Source: Chengkuizengella marina (GTDB taxonomy: Bacteria > Bacillota > Bacilli > Paenibacillales > KCTC-33759). Taken from it: a stretch of DNA of 64,000 nt. The notes under the pieces are model-generated. The model saw only the letters and a list, made by a program, of their open reading frames with translations. It did not search any database and had not been told where the DNA came from. This document shows, in pieces, positions 35,612 to 44,213 of the stretch. Position numbers and translations under genes: made by a program. Position 1 is the stretch's first letter; each line of letters begins with the position of its first letter. The stretch spans positions 116,087 to 180,086 of the forward strand of contig NZ_SIJB01000030.1 in NCBI RefSeq assembly GCF_009910845.1, written 5' to 3'.

Positions 35612-35764
35612 TGCTTTTCCTAAAATCAAACATTTAAAAGAAACATAAATTTCTCGTCAACATCCTCTTACTTATTGCATAAATATTATTACGAATCATT
35701 TTTTTCCTTTCGTAATTGTTACCTATTTATTGCAATGCCCATGATGAGTTGGGAGGAGTGAAAC

Positions 35765-37660
35765 ATGGATATATTTAAGAGGATCACTAGCCATCGGGCA
35801 GATGAGGAGAAGTTGAATTGGTCTGGCACCTTCAAGGATTACATCGACATTGTTCGTCAAAACCCTAAAGTATCAAGAACTGCTCATGCAAGAGTATATG
35901 ATATGATTGCTTCACATGGCGTGACAGAAAAGAATGGAAAGAGAATATATAAATTTTTTGAAAAAGAAATTTTTGGATTAAATAAAACTTTAGAAAAATT
36001 AACAGAAGAGTATTTTCATTCAGCTGCACGTAGATTAGATGTAAGAAAAAGAATATTGTTGCTTATGGGTCCTGTGAGTGGAGGAAAATCCACACTTGTG
36101 ATGATGTTAAAACGTGGATTAGAACAATACTCACGTACGGATGAAGGGGCGCTGTATGGAATTAAAGACTGCCCTATGTACGAAGAACCTTTACATCTAA
36201 TCCCTCATGAACTCAGACCAGACATTGAAAAAGAATTGGATGTAAGAATTGAAGGTAATTTATGCCCATCATGTCAAATGCGTTTAAGAACTAAGTACAA
36301 TGGAGTCATTGAGAACGTTGAAGTTGAAAGAATCACATTATCAGAGGATAAGCGTGTTGGGATTGGTACTTTTAGTCCATCTGATCCAAAATCTCAAGAT
36401 ATCGCAGATTTAACAGGCAGTATAGACTTTTCTACCATTACTGAATTTGGATCTGAATCCGACCCTAGAGCATATCGTTTTGATGGGGAACTGAACAAGG
36501 CAAATCGAGGAATGATGGAGTTTCAAGAAATGTTGAAATGTGATGAGAAATTTTTATGGAATTTACTTTCACTCACACAAGAAGGGAATTTTAAAGCAGG
36601 TAGATTTGCATTAATATCAGCAGATGAATTGATTGTTGCTCATACAAATGAATCAGAATATAAAGCGTTTATATCTAACAAAAAAAATGAAGCACTTCAA
36701 TCTAGAATGATTATTATGCCTGTTCCTTATAATTTACAAGTTACTCAAGAAGAAAAAATCTATCATAAATTAATTAATCAAGGGGATGTTGGTCACATTC
36801 ATATTGCACCTCATACTTTAAAAACAGCTAGTATTTTTTCCATTCTAACAAGATTAAAAGAAACGAAAAAACAAGGTATGGATTTCATTAAAAAAATGAG
36901 GATGTATGACGGTGAATCTGTTGAAGGGTTTAAAGATGCTGACTTAAAAGAAATGCAAAATGAGTATGATGAAGAGGGAATGACAGGAATTGATCCTAGG
37001 TATGTCGTCAATCGAATTTCAAGTGCGCTCATACGGCAGGATATAAACTGTATAAATGCACTGGATGTGCTCAGATCATTGAAAGATGGATTAGACCAAC
37101 ATTCTTCTATCACTAAAGAAGAAAAAGAGCGTTATCTGAATTTCATTTCATTAGCTAGAAAAGAGTACGATGAACTCGCTAAAAAAGAATTACAAAAAGC
37201 CTTTGTTTATTCATTTGAGGAATCAGCTAAAACATTATTTGAGAATTATTTAGACAATATAGAAGCATTTTGCAATCAAAATAAAATAAAAGATCCGATT
37301 ACAGATGAAGAGCTAGAGCCTGATGAACGTTTGATGAGATCCATAGAAGAGCAGATAGGCATCTCAGAAAACGCTAAAAAGGCATTTCGTGAGGAAATCT
37401 TGATTCGAATGTCTTCTTACTCTAGAAAAAATATTAAATTTAATTATAGTAGTCATGAACGTTTAAAGGAAGCGATCGAGAAGAAATTATTTGCTGATCT
37501 AAAAGATATTGTAAAAATTACAACTTCAACGAAAACACCAGATGAAAAACAACTGAAAAAAATTAATGAAGTATCTAAAAGATTAATTGAAGAACATGGG
37601 TATTGCTCTATATGTGCAAATGAAATGTTAAGATATGTTGGTAGTTTATTAAATCGATAA
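35765..37660 (+). CDS. prkA: PrkA family serine protein kinase / AAA+ protein
   Basis: A 631-residue protein matching PrkA in length. The N-terminal AAA+ module (about 20-390) has the P-loop LMGPVSGGKSTLVMML near 100 and a zinc-finger-like CPSCQMRLR near 170; LISADELIVAHTNESEY and RMIIMPVPYNL are typical. The C-terminal PrkA domain (about 400-631) ends with CSICANEMLRYVGS. In Bacillus PrkA is made in sporulation and affects SigK-dependent genes, with later work describing protease activity. The usual yhbH and spoVR neighbours are missing; a terminator follows directly. GGGAGGAG precedes the ATG. Confidence 0.95.
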   Translation: MDIFKRITSHRADEEKLNWSGTFKDYIDIVRQNPKVSRTAHARVYDMIASHGVTEKNGKRIYKFFEKEIFGLNKTLEKLTEEYFHSAARRLDVRKRILLLMGPVSGGKSTLVMMLKRGLEQYSRTDEGALYGIKDCPMYEEPLHLIPHELRPDIEKELDVRIEGNLCPSCQMRLRTKYNGVIENVEVERITLSEDKRVGIGTFSPSDPKSQDIADLTGSIDFSTITEFGSESDPRAYRFDGELNKANRGMMEFQEMLKCDEKFLWNLLSLTQEGNFKAGRFALISADELIVAHTNESEYKAFISNKKNEALQSRMIIMPVPYNLQVTQEEKIYHKLINQGDVGHIHIAPHTLKTASIFSILTRLKETKKQGMDFIKKMRMYDGESVEGFKDADLKEMQNEYDEEGMTGIDPRYVVNRISSALIRQDINCINALDVLRSLKDGLDQHSSITKEEKERYLNFISLARKEYDELAKKELQKAFVYSFEESAKTLFENYLDNIEAFCNQNKIKDPITDEELEPDERLMRSIEEQIGISENAKKAFREEILIRMSSYSRKNIKFNYSSHERLKEAIEKKLFADLKDIVKITTSTKTPDEKQLKKINEVSKRLIEEHGYCSICANEMLRYVGSLLNR

Positions 37661-37690
37661 ATAAACAATAGATGTACAAAGAAGAATATT

Positions 37691-37727
37691 AAAAGAACCG
37701 TTCGAAGATTTTTGGACGGTTCTTTTG
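37691..37727 (+). terminator. Terminator after prkA
   Basis: Eleven-base arms AAAAGAACCGT (37691-37701) and ACGGTTCTTTT (37716-37726). Confidence 0.92.
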
Positions 37728-37949
37728 CTTATTGTAAACAGTTCTTCAGTCTATTGTAACTTGAGGTTCATTTTAGTTAACGATGATTCTTTTTTTATAT
37801 AAAGTTAAAACTTTCTTTACTTTTATGGAAATATTTACAAAAAATAATTTTCAATTGATATTGCGGTGGATTTACACTAACAAAACTCCTATACGATATG
37901 ATTGTTGTTCATATTCAACAATGATTAATATTCAATGGGAGGCCTAATT

Positions 37950-38903
37950 ATGAAAAAATGGATTTTGATGTTAAGTTTTATTTTTACAATGTTGAGTATT
38001 ATTCCAAACAATGTGTCTAATGCAAGTGACAGTTACACTGATGATTTTAAATTATTACAACATAATGTCTTATTATTACCAACGTATTTGGCTAGTTGGG
38101 GACAACAAGAGCGTGCAAATTTAATTGGCGAAGCCGATTATGTGAAAGGTCATGATGCTATTATACTTAATGAATTATTTGACAATAAAGCTTCTGATGT
38201 TTTGCTTTCCAAACTTGACGAAGAATATACTTACCAAACACCTGTTATGGGGCGAAGTAATAGTGGATGGGATGAAACGTTAGGTTCTTATTCTAATTTT
38301 GTTCCAGAAGATGGAGGAGTATCTATTGTAAGCAAATGGCCAATTGAAGAACAAATCCAATATATTTATAAAAATGGCTGCGGAGTTGATTATTATTCAA
38401 ATAAAGGATTTGTGTATGCGAAAATACAAAAGAACGATCGCTTTTATCACATTATAGGAACACATGCACAAGCGAACGATACAGGTTGTGGTTATGGCGA
38501 AGCTGAATCTGTTCGAAGCACACAATTTCAAGAGATGAGAGATTTTATTATAGATAAAAATATTCCTGTCGAAGATATTGTACTTATGGGTGGAGATTTC
38601 AATGTGAACAAGGAGAACGATCAAGAATATACCTTGATGCTTGAAACATTAAATGTAGTTCCTCCAGATGAATTTACAGGTCATTCATCTACATTTGATT
38701 ATGGAACGAACAGTATTCTTGCCTATGGACATTCTAATTCTGATCCTCAGTATTTAGACTATATCTTTGTTGAAAAAGACCATGCACATCCCGCTTTATG
38801 GGTAAATGAAGTACTAAATGTTAAATCTCCTACATGGACAGCAATTATTAACGACTACAATGATTATTCTGATCACTATCCAGTTGCTTCATATTCAAGG
38901 TGA
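37950..38903 (+). CDS. Secreted neutral sphingomyelinase C (beta-hemolysin type)
   Basis: A 317-residue secreted phosphodiesterase of the DNase I-like fold that would cleave sphingomyelin to ceramide and phosphocholine. The signal peptide is residues 1-25 (MKKWILMLSFIFTMLS...VSNAS). Metal and active-site motifs: NELFDN (Glu), DGGVSIVSKWPI, GTHAQA, GGDFNVN, LDYIFV and the terminal SDHYPV with catalytic His. GGGAGG at 37937-37942 fits the ATG at 37950 rather than the overlapping ATG at 37935. Similar enzymes are made by Bacillus cereus and Staphylococcus; in an environmental organism it may serve phosphate or lipid scavenging. It stands alone. Confidence 0.9.
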   Translation: MKKWILMLSFIFTMLSIIPNNVSNASDSYTDDFKLLQHNVLLLPTYLASWGQQERANLIGEADYVKGHDAIILNELFDNKASDVLLSKLDEEYTYQTPVMGRSNSGWDETLGSYSNFVPEDGGVSIVSKWPIEEQIQYIYKNGCGVDYYSNKGFVYAKIQKNDRFYHIIGTHAQANDTGCGYGEAESVRSTQFQEMRDFIIDKNIPVEDIVLMGGDFNVNKENDQEYTLMLETLNVVPPDEFTGHSSTFDYGTNSILAYGHSNSDPQYLDYIFVEKDHAHPALWVNEVLNVKSPTWTAIINDYNDYSDHYPVASYSR

Positions 38904-38955
38904 AAAAATTGTGATCCAAACTTTGATTCTTTGAGTTTTAACATACAATTAATGA

Positions 38956-38984
38956 TCAGACTCACCAGTCACTGGTGAGTCTGA
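38956..38984. repeat. 29-bp perfect palindrome at gene end
   Basis: Fourteen-base perfect arms (38956-38969 and 38971-38984) around one base. It overlaps the last codons of the minus-strand DNA-binding gene and lies 52 bp after the sphingomyelinase stop. No T run follows on either strand, so it is not a classic terminator, though it can form a 12-bp hairpin. Confidence 0.8.
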
Positions 38985-39346
38985 AAATCGTATTGCTCAG
39001 ATACTTGTTTTTTTGGTCGTCCTATTTGATTCATTAATCCAATTTCTTTTCTTTTATGCCGAATGATAGGCACTGTCAGATGTGGGAAGAATTTCTCCAC
39101 TAGCATTTTATCCGAATAGGATTGATAGTGTCGCTTAAGTGTTTCAATATCGATCTTAGTCCACTTATAAGGCTTGTTTCGTTCCAGTTTTGATAATTTA
39201 ATACCCATTCTTTCAATTTTCTTTCGAACTCCCTGCTCTGATCTACCTAATAGTTGTGCGATTTCTTCAACAGCCATTTTGTCTATATTATTTGTAATAA
39301 ACTTAATTTCGTGAATAGTAAATCGTTTATCTTTATTTTTAAGCAT
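38969..39346 (-). CDS. SANT/Myb-like or HTH DNA-binding protein
   Basis: A 125-residue basic protein with two helical repeats that look like Myb/SANT-type DNA-binding units: FTIHEIKFITNNIDKMAVEEIAQLLGRSEQGVRKKIERMGIKL (about 10-52) and YKWTKIDIETLKRHYQSYSDKMLVEKFFPHLTVPIIRHKRKEIGL (about 62-106). The second motif of each ends in a recognition-like basic helix. AAAGGAG fits the ATG at 39346; a TTG six codons earlier overlaps it. Proteins of this kind occur in phage and as host regulators; no phage genes are nearby. Its last codons lie in a perfect palindrome. The target is unknown. Confidence 0.65.
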   Translation of the reverse strand: MLKNKDKRFTIHEIKFITNNIDKMAVEEIAQLLGRSEQGVRKKIERMGIKLSKLERNKPYKWTKIDIETLKRHYQSYSDKMLVEKFFPHLTVPIIRHKRKEIGLMNQIGRPKKQVSEQYDFQTHQ

Positions 39347-39438
39347 ATTGCATTCTCCTTTCAAACGATATTCAATAAATCAATGATTGCTTTAACCCTT
39401 AATTTCATGCTCACATATATGGTTATTCTAAGATAAAT

Positions 39439-39452
39439 TGAAAACGTTTCCA
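39439..39452 (+). promoter_or_regulatory. cre-like site upstream of the glucan sensor cassette
   Basis: TGAAAACGTTTCCA matches the CcpA consensus TGWAANCGNTNWCA at 13 of 14 positions and is flanked by T and A to make a near-perfect palindrome. It is in the 369-bp gap before the sensor kinase; I see nothing else clear in that gap. A LacI-family operator is an alternative reading. Confidence 0.6.
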
Positions 39453-39715
39453 ATTTTAAAAATAAAAACCTCATTTCAGTCATCTTCACAAGTTCATTTT
39501 ACAATAGGAATGTGTCATGCATGTGTCAATCCATTATTTGATGTTATCTGACAATAAGAAATGAGCATATGTTATGTTTAACCTTGTAATTTGACAGAAG
39601 GAAATACAAGGTCTAAGCTAAAGTTGTAGTATTACATTCTATTATTATTAAAGTTTTAAATTATTAATATAATAAATGAATTCGATTTCGTAAGCAACTG
39701 GAGGTGAGTAGTAAG

Positions 39716-41494
39716 TTGAATAAAAAAATACCTATTTTAGTCCAATTAATGTTAGTTTTTTCGACGATATTGCTCATCACAGTTAGTTTAATTAGTTACT
39801 TTTCAATTCGAAATTCATCTGAAGTTGTTTTAATAAAAACTTCACAGTATTTACAGGAGTCTGTTATCCAACTAAAAGGGAAAATTGATGTGAATCTATT
39901 GGAGTTTGATAAGGTATCACAGACGGTTGCATTTCATCCAATTGTACAGGATTATCTCTTGGATATACATAAAGGAGATATTCCTACACAAAATAGATTT
40001 GAAATAAATAATATTATTGGAGAACAGAGTCGTTTTATAAAAGAAGATTATATTATCCACGTCATTGATAGTGTTGGAGATGATTACTTTGAAAATAACA
40101 CTTTATATTTAAATCAAGATCTAAATGAATTAATGGAAAATAGATGGTTTAATAAAGTAAATGAGCACAGCGGAAGAATGGTATGGGTTGCTGGAGATGC
40201 TTGGAGAGACGAAGAAGTATTGCCTAGTGTAATTGGTGCAAGACAAATTAATGATTTAGATCACTTAGAACCAATCGGATATTTGTTCACAGTGTTTCCT
40301 ATTGAAACTTTAAAAAGACTTGTTGGAGAAGTTAACTTTGGTGCAAGTGGAAAAGTGCAAATTGTAGATAACGAAGGTTACGTCATTTATTCTGAAGATA
40401 AAAGCCAAATAGGGACACAAGTCGACGAAGGTTTGCTTAATGAAATGTTGAACCATCCTAATGATATGATTGATTGGGAAATCGATGGGGACAAAACATA
40501 CATTTCTCATGCTCAATCTGAATATGCTGAATGGACATTTATGGTTTATGTAGATATTGAGGAGGCATTTAAAGATTTAAAAAGTATCGAGAATAATTTG
40601 TTGATCATTGGATTGACAGGTGTGATTACAGCACTGGTTTTTACATTGTTTTTTTCATGGTCATTGTCCAAACCAATTAGGAAGCTTGCTTCTAGATTTA
40701 ATCAGATAGAACAAGGAGCATTAGAACCTTATAAAGGAATCATGGGGAACAGAGAAGTATACATGCTGTATAAAAGCTACAATCAGATGCTTCAAAATTT
40801 AAATAAAACAGTGAAGGATTTATCAGATAAACAAATTAGTGAAAAACATGCACAGTTGATTGCTTTGAAAGCTCAATTTAAACCTCATTTTTTATATAAC
40901 ACTTTAAATACAATTTATTGGGAATTAATTAATGAGGGTCAATATAATACAGCAAACATGGTCTTAAGCTTAAGTGATTTGTTACGTTACAGTATTCAGC
41001 CTGGATCTGAGTTGGTTACGATTGATGAGGACTTAAAACATTTGAATCATTTCCTTGATATTTTAAAAGCCAGATATGGAGAGAAACTTAAGGTAAACAT
41101 AGAGATAAATCCTGAATCTATATTATCCACTTATATCATGAAGCTTTTGTTACAACCATTAGTGGAAAATGCCATTTCACATGGATTGGAGCCAAAGAGA
41201 GTACCAGAGTGGATGATCAATATTCATATTTATAGAATTGAAAACCATGTATGTTTTATAGTAGAAGACAATGGAATTGGAATGTCAGAAGAGGACATGA
41301 AGAAATTCGAGGAGGTTCAAAGCCATGCAGAGATGAATGATCAAAATATCATGCATTCTGGAATAGGGTTGTCTAACCTCAAATATAGAATTCAATTAGT
41401 TTATGGAAAAAGTTATGGTTTACATCTTTCAAAAAGTAATTTAGGTGGTTTAAAAGTTCAAATTAAACTTCCTTTAAAAAAAGATAAAAGTTAA
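39716..41494 (+). CDS. YesM-type sensor histidine kinase
   Basis: A 592-residue membrane kinase of the HPK7 (YesM/LytS-like) class. Membrane spans at about 10-32 and 292-315 enclose an extracellular dCache-like sensor domain of about 260 residues. HAMP follows (about 316-370). The H-box is KAQFKPHFLYNTLNTIYWEL near 385, with the phosphorylated His in HFLYN. N-box PLVENAISHGLEP, G1 EDNGIGMS and GIGLSNLKYRI complete the ATPase domain. GTG at 39704 overlaps the GGAGG, so TTG at 39716 is the likelier start. It heads a cassette with a sugar-binding lipoprotein and a YesN-type regulator, and likely senses oligosaccharide through that lipoprotein. Confidence 0.9.
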   Translation: MNKKIPILVQLMLVFSTILLITVSLISYFSIRNSSEVVLIKTSQYLQESVIQLKGKIDVNLLEFDKVSQTVAFHPIVQDYLLDIHKGDIPTQNRFEINNIIGEQSRFIKEDYIIHVIDSVGDDYFENNTLYLNQDLNELMENRWFNKVNEHSGRMVWVAGDAWRDEEVLPSVIGARQINDLDHLEPIGYLFTVFPIETLKRLVGEVNFGASGKVQIVDNEGYVIYSEDKSQIGTQVDEGLLNEMLNHPNDMIDWEIDGDKTYISHAQSEYAEWTFMVYVDIEEAFKDLKSIENNLLIIGLTGVITALVFTLFFSWSLSKPIRKLASRFNQIEQGALEPYKGIMGNREVYMLYKSYNQMLQNLNKTVKDLSDKQISEKHAQLIALKAQFKPHFLYNTLNTIYWELINEGQYNTANMVLSLSDLLRYSIQPGSELVTIDEDLKHLNHFLDILKARYGEKLKVNIEINPESILSTYIMKLLLQPLVENAISHGLEPKRVPEWMINIHIYRIENHVCFIVEDNGIGMSEEDMKKFEEVQSHAEMNDQNIMHSGIGLSNLKYRIQLVYGKSYGLHLSKSNLGGLKVQIKLPLKKDKS

Positions 41495-41527
41495 AACAAA
41501 GCGTTTTTATTTACGATTGGAGGTATC

Positions 41528-42859
41528 ATGATGTTGGATCTATTTAAAAAGTCAATTCTAATTATACTGTCTATTTTTTTACTTCTTCATATTTCGGCAT
41601 GTGATTTAGTGAAATATAATGATTTTGGAAATATCGCTTCCAATAGAACGAATGACAATCCAGTTGTGGATCTAACCGTTTGGCTGTGGCCAGGAAGTGG
41701 ACTAGAAGACATGATACGCGAATATGACTTGCAAAATCCAAATGTTAATATTTCAATGATTATATTGCCTTATATAGATGTTCATAACAATTTACAAACT
41801 GCATTTGCAGCTGGATATGGAGCACCTGATATTAGTCTTGTTGAGGTAAGTTATTTTGAACGTTTTAAAGAATTTGATAAGTCGTTTTATGATTTAACAT
41901 TATTTGGAGGGCAAACTTTAAAAGATCAATATTTGGATTGGAAGTGGCAGCAAGCTACTAATACGGAAGGTTTCTTGTTTGGTTTACCTACGGATATTGG
42001 CCCTGTTGCAATGTTGTATAATCGAACATTGTTTAAAGAAGCTGGATTACCTACAGACCGTAAATTAGTTGCTGAGCAAATTAGAACATGGGATGATTTA
42101 TTTGAGGTTGGGGAAAAATTAAAGGAACATCATATTTATATGGTGGATAATATTTATATATTATATCGAATGATTTTAGGTCAAGGTGAACAACAATATT
42201 TTGAAAAAGGAACTAATCAACTTATTATAGATACTAATCCTACGGTTAAAAAAGCTTGGGAATATGCAGTGAATGCAAAAAAATTGGGTTATTCAAGAGG
42301 AACTCCCCAATATTGGGATCCTGAATGGGGTGAAAGATTAAGAGAAAATGAATTTGCAATTACTTTTGCAACTTCATGGATGTTGTCATCGATAGAAAAA
42401 TCATTTCATTCATCCTCTGAAATTAATGTTAGTAATGTAGGGGAATGGGATGTAACTTATTTACCTGAAGGAGGAGGAAACTGGGGAGGATCATTTTTAA
42501 CGATGCCAAAAGAAGGCAAACATCCTAGAGAATCTTATAAATTAATAGAACACTTGACCTCACCTGATAGCCAACTAAGAGTATTTACTAAGGATAAAAA
42601 TTTTCCATCGTCTTCATTACTTTATGATCATCCCATTATTTTAGAGACTAAATTACATTATTTTAATAATGCTCCGGTAGGTGAGATTTTTGTTGATTCA
42701 GCTAAACATCTAAAACCAGTATACGAAGGTCCAAATCAACATATTGTAACTAAAATTATAGATAACGCTCTTATAGAGGTTGATACAACAAATACACCTC
42801 CAGAGGAAATATGGAGTGAAGCAATGAGGTTAATCAAAAACCAGCTAAACAATGATTAA
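41528..42859 (+). CDS. Sugar-binding lipoprotein within the sensor cassette
   Basis: A 443-residue family 1 extracellular solute-binding protein. The signal peptide ends in a lipobox with Cys25 (HISAC). The mature part shares many blocks with the transport binding proteins at 59437 and 62886, for example FLFGLPTDIGPVAMLYNRTLFKEAGLPTD, SPEW/DPEWG, GGNWGGSFLTMP and the NxVPVY-like KPVYEGPNQH end. It has no permease genes next to it; it lies 33 bp after the kinase and 75 bp before the response regulator. I infer that it presents bound laminari-oligosaccharide to the kinase rather than to a transporter, similar to the described XylFII-LytS pair of Clostridium. The same protein could also feed the distant permeases. 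Confidence 0.85.
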   Translation: MMLDLFKKSILIILSIFLLLHISACDLVKYNDFGNIASNRTNDNPVVDLTVWLWPGSGLEDMIREYDLQNPNVNISMIILPYIDVHNNLQTAFAAGYGAPDISLVEVSYFERFKEFDKSFYDLTLFGGQTLKDQYLDWKWQQATNTEGFLFGLPTDIGPVAMLYNRTLFKEAGLPTDRKLVAEQIRTWDDLFEVGEKLKEHHIYMVDNIYILYRMILGQGEQQYFEKGTNQLIIDTNPTVKKAWEYAVNAKKLGYSRGTPQYWDPEWGERLRENEFAITFATSWMLSSIEKSFHSSSEINVSNVGEWDVTYLPEGGGNWGGSFLTMPKEGKHPRESYKLIEHLTSPDSQLRVFTKDKNFPSSSLLYDHPIILETKLHYFNNAPVGEIFVDSAKHLKPVYEGPNQHIVTKIIDNALIEVDTTNTPPEEIWSEAMRLIKNQLNND

Positions 42860-42934
42860 TATTTTAGTTTTAAAGTCTATATTATTAGTTTTGTTATTCA
42901 TTTAACAAATTCTATTTTAAAAAAGGAGCTAATC

Positions 42935-44131
42935 ATGAATATATTAATGGTAGATGATGAACCGATTGTGAGAAATGCAATGGCCAATATGATTCAATCT
43001 ATGGAGGATGATTATGATGTAAAGACGGCTGAAGATGGTGAAGATGCGATGATTAAACTTAACGATATAAGTTTTGACATTGTGATTACAGATATTAGGA
43101 TGCCTGGAGTAGATGGATTAAAACTTGCAAAATATATATACGAAAATTACCCAAAAACTTATATCGTGATGTTAACAGGGCATGCTGACTTTGAATACGC
43201 ACGCACTGCTCTTCAATATAAGGTCGTTGAATATTTATTAAAACCCATCTCTATGGAAAGTGTGAAAGAAATCATTAATAAAATTGAACTGATGATTCAA
43301 AATAGAAAATCCAAATCTGAAATTGGTCGCTTAAGGGAAAGAAACTTACTAGAAAAAAGAGTTCAAGATTTATTTTATGAGATGCCAGTACCTTATTACG
43401 ATGAATCGTTATTTCCACAATTTCAATCTATTTTTTTATTTTCCATTACGATGAAACCAGATGAATTAAGAAAAAAAACGATCCGATTTTCCATAAAAAA
43501 TATTATTTCTGATGTAATGAATGAACTTGGTACCTCCATTGTAGTAGTAGAGGAAAGCCATTTATCCACCGTTTTATTCTCTTACAAGGATCAATCTAAT
43601 CATGTTGAAAAAGTTTTGAAGAATATCTCTTCATCCATTGAACAATTTTTAAAAAGAAGTTGTGAAATTGGAATTGGAGGAGTAAGTAACAAGCTGAATG
43701 AAGTCAGCACATTATATAAAAAAAGTTTAATGGAATTAGGTTTATATGAGGAGAAGGTTCCAGTTAAGAACGGAAAATCAACCGAATCTATACATCGATT
43801 AATTCGTTCTGTGCTAGAATACGTGGAAAATGATTATTCAAAAGAAATCACTTTGACTTCGTTAGCAGAGCAATTATTTGTAAATCCTAATTACCTGAGT
43901 AGTTTATTTAAAAGTGAAATGGGAGAAACCTTTAGTCACCATGTAACGAAAACTCGAATCAACAAAGCCAAGCAGTTATTGCGTGAAACGAATCATAAAA
44001 TATACCAAGTTTGTAAAATGGTTGGTTATACAGATCAAGCCCATTTCAGTAAAGTATTTAAAGCTTTGGAAAATACGAGTCCTTATGAGTATAGAGAACA
44101 AAATAAACCTCAACAAAAACATTCGCAATAA
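42935..44131 (+). CDS. YesN-type response regulator with AraC output domain
   Basis: A 398-residue regulator. The receiver (1-120) has MVDDEP, the phosphoacceptor Asp near 54 in DIVITDIRMPGVDGLKL, MLTGHADFEYARTALQYKVVEYLLKPI with the conserved Lys. A linker domain with little similarity follows. The C-terminal AraC domain (about 290-392) has two helix-turn-helix units: ITLTSLAEQLFVNPNYLSSLFKSEMGETFSHHVTKTRINKAKQLLRETNHKIYQVCKMVGYTDQAHFSKVFKALENTSPYEYRE. AAAGGAG precedes the ATG. It is the partner of the YesM-type kinase and the best candidate activator for the glucan genes on both sides. Confidence 0.93.
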   Translation: MNILMVDDEPIVRNAMANMIQSMEDDYDVKTAEDGEDAMIKLNDISFDIVITDIRMPGVDGLKLAKYIYENYPKTYIVMLTGHADFEYARTALQYKVVEYLLKPISMESVKEIINKIELMIQNRKSKSEIGRLRERNLLEKRVQDLFYEMPVPYYDESLFPQFQSIFLFSITMKPDELRKKTIRFSIKNIISDVMNELGTSIVVVEESHLSTVLFSYKDQSNHVEKVLKNISSSIEQFLKRSCEIGIGGVSNKLNEVSTLYKKSLMELGLYEEKVPVKNGKSTESIHRLIRSVLEYVENDYSKEITLTSLAEQLFVNPNYLSSLFKSEMGETFSHHVTKTRINKAKQLLRETNHKIYQVCKMVGYTDQAHFSKVFKALENTSPYEYREQNKPQQKHSQ

Positions 44132-44213
44132 CGTCAAGTTTAAAGTACTACAAAATGATTAATAATTTTGATATATTAAAGGGATAAATAAAAAAACTCA
44201 CTTGGAGGTTATG

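Noticed and set aside
38969..39346. Prophage remnant suggested by the SANT/HTH protein
   Set aside because: No other phage gene, integrase or attachment site is visible nearby.
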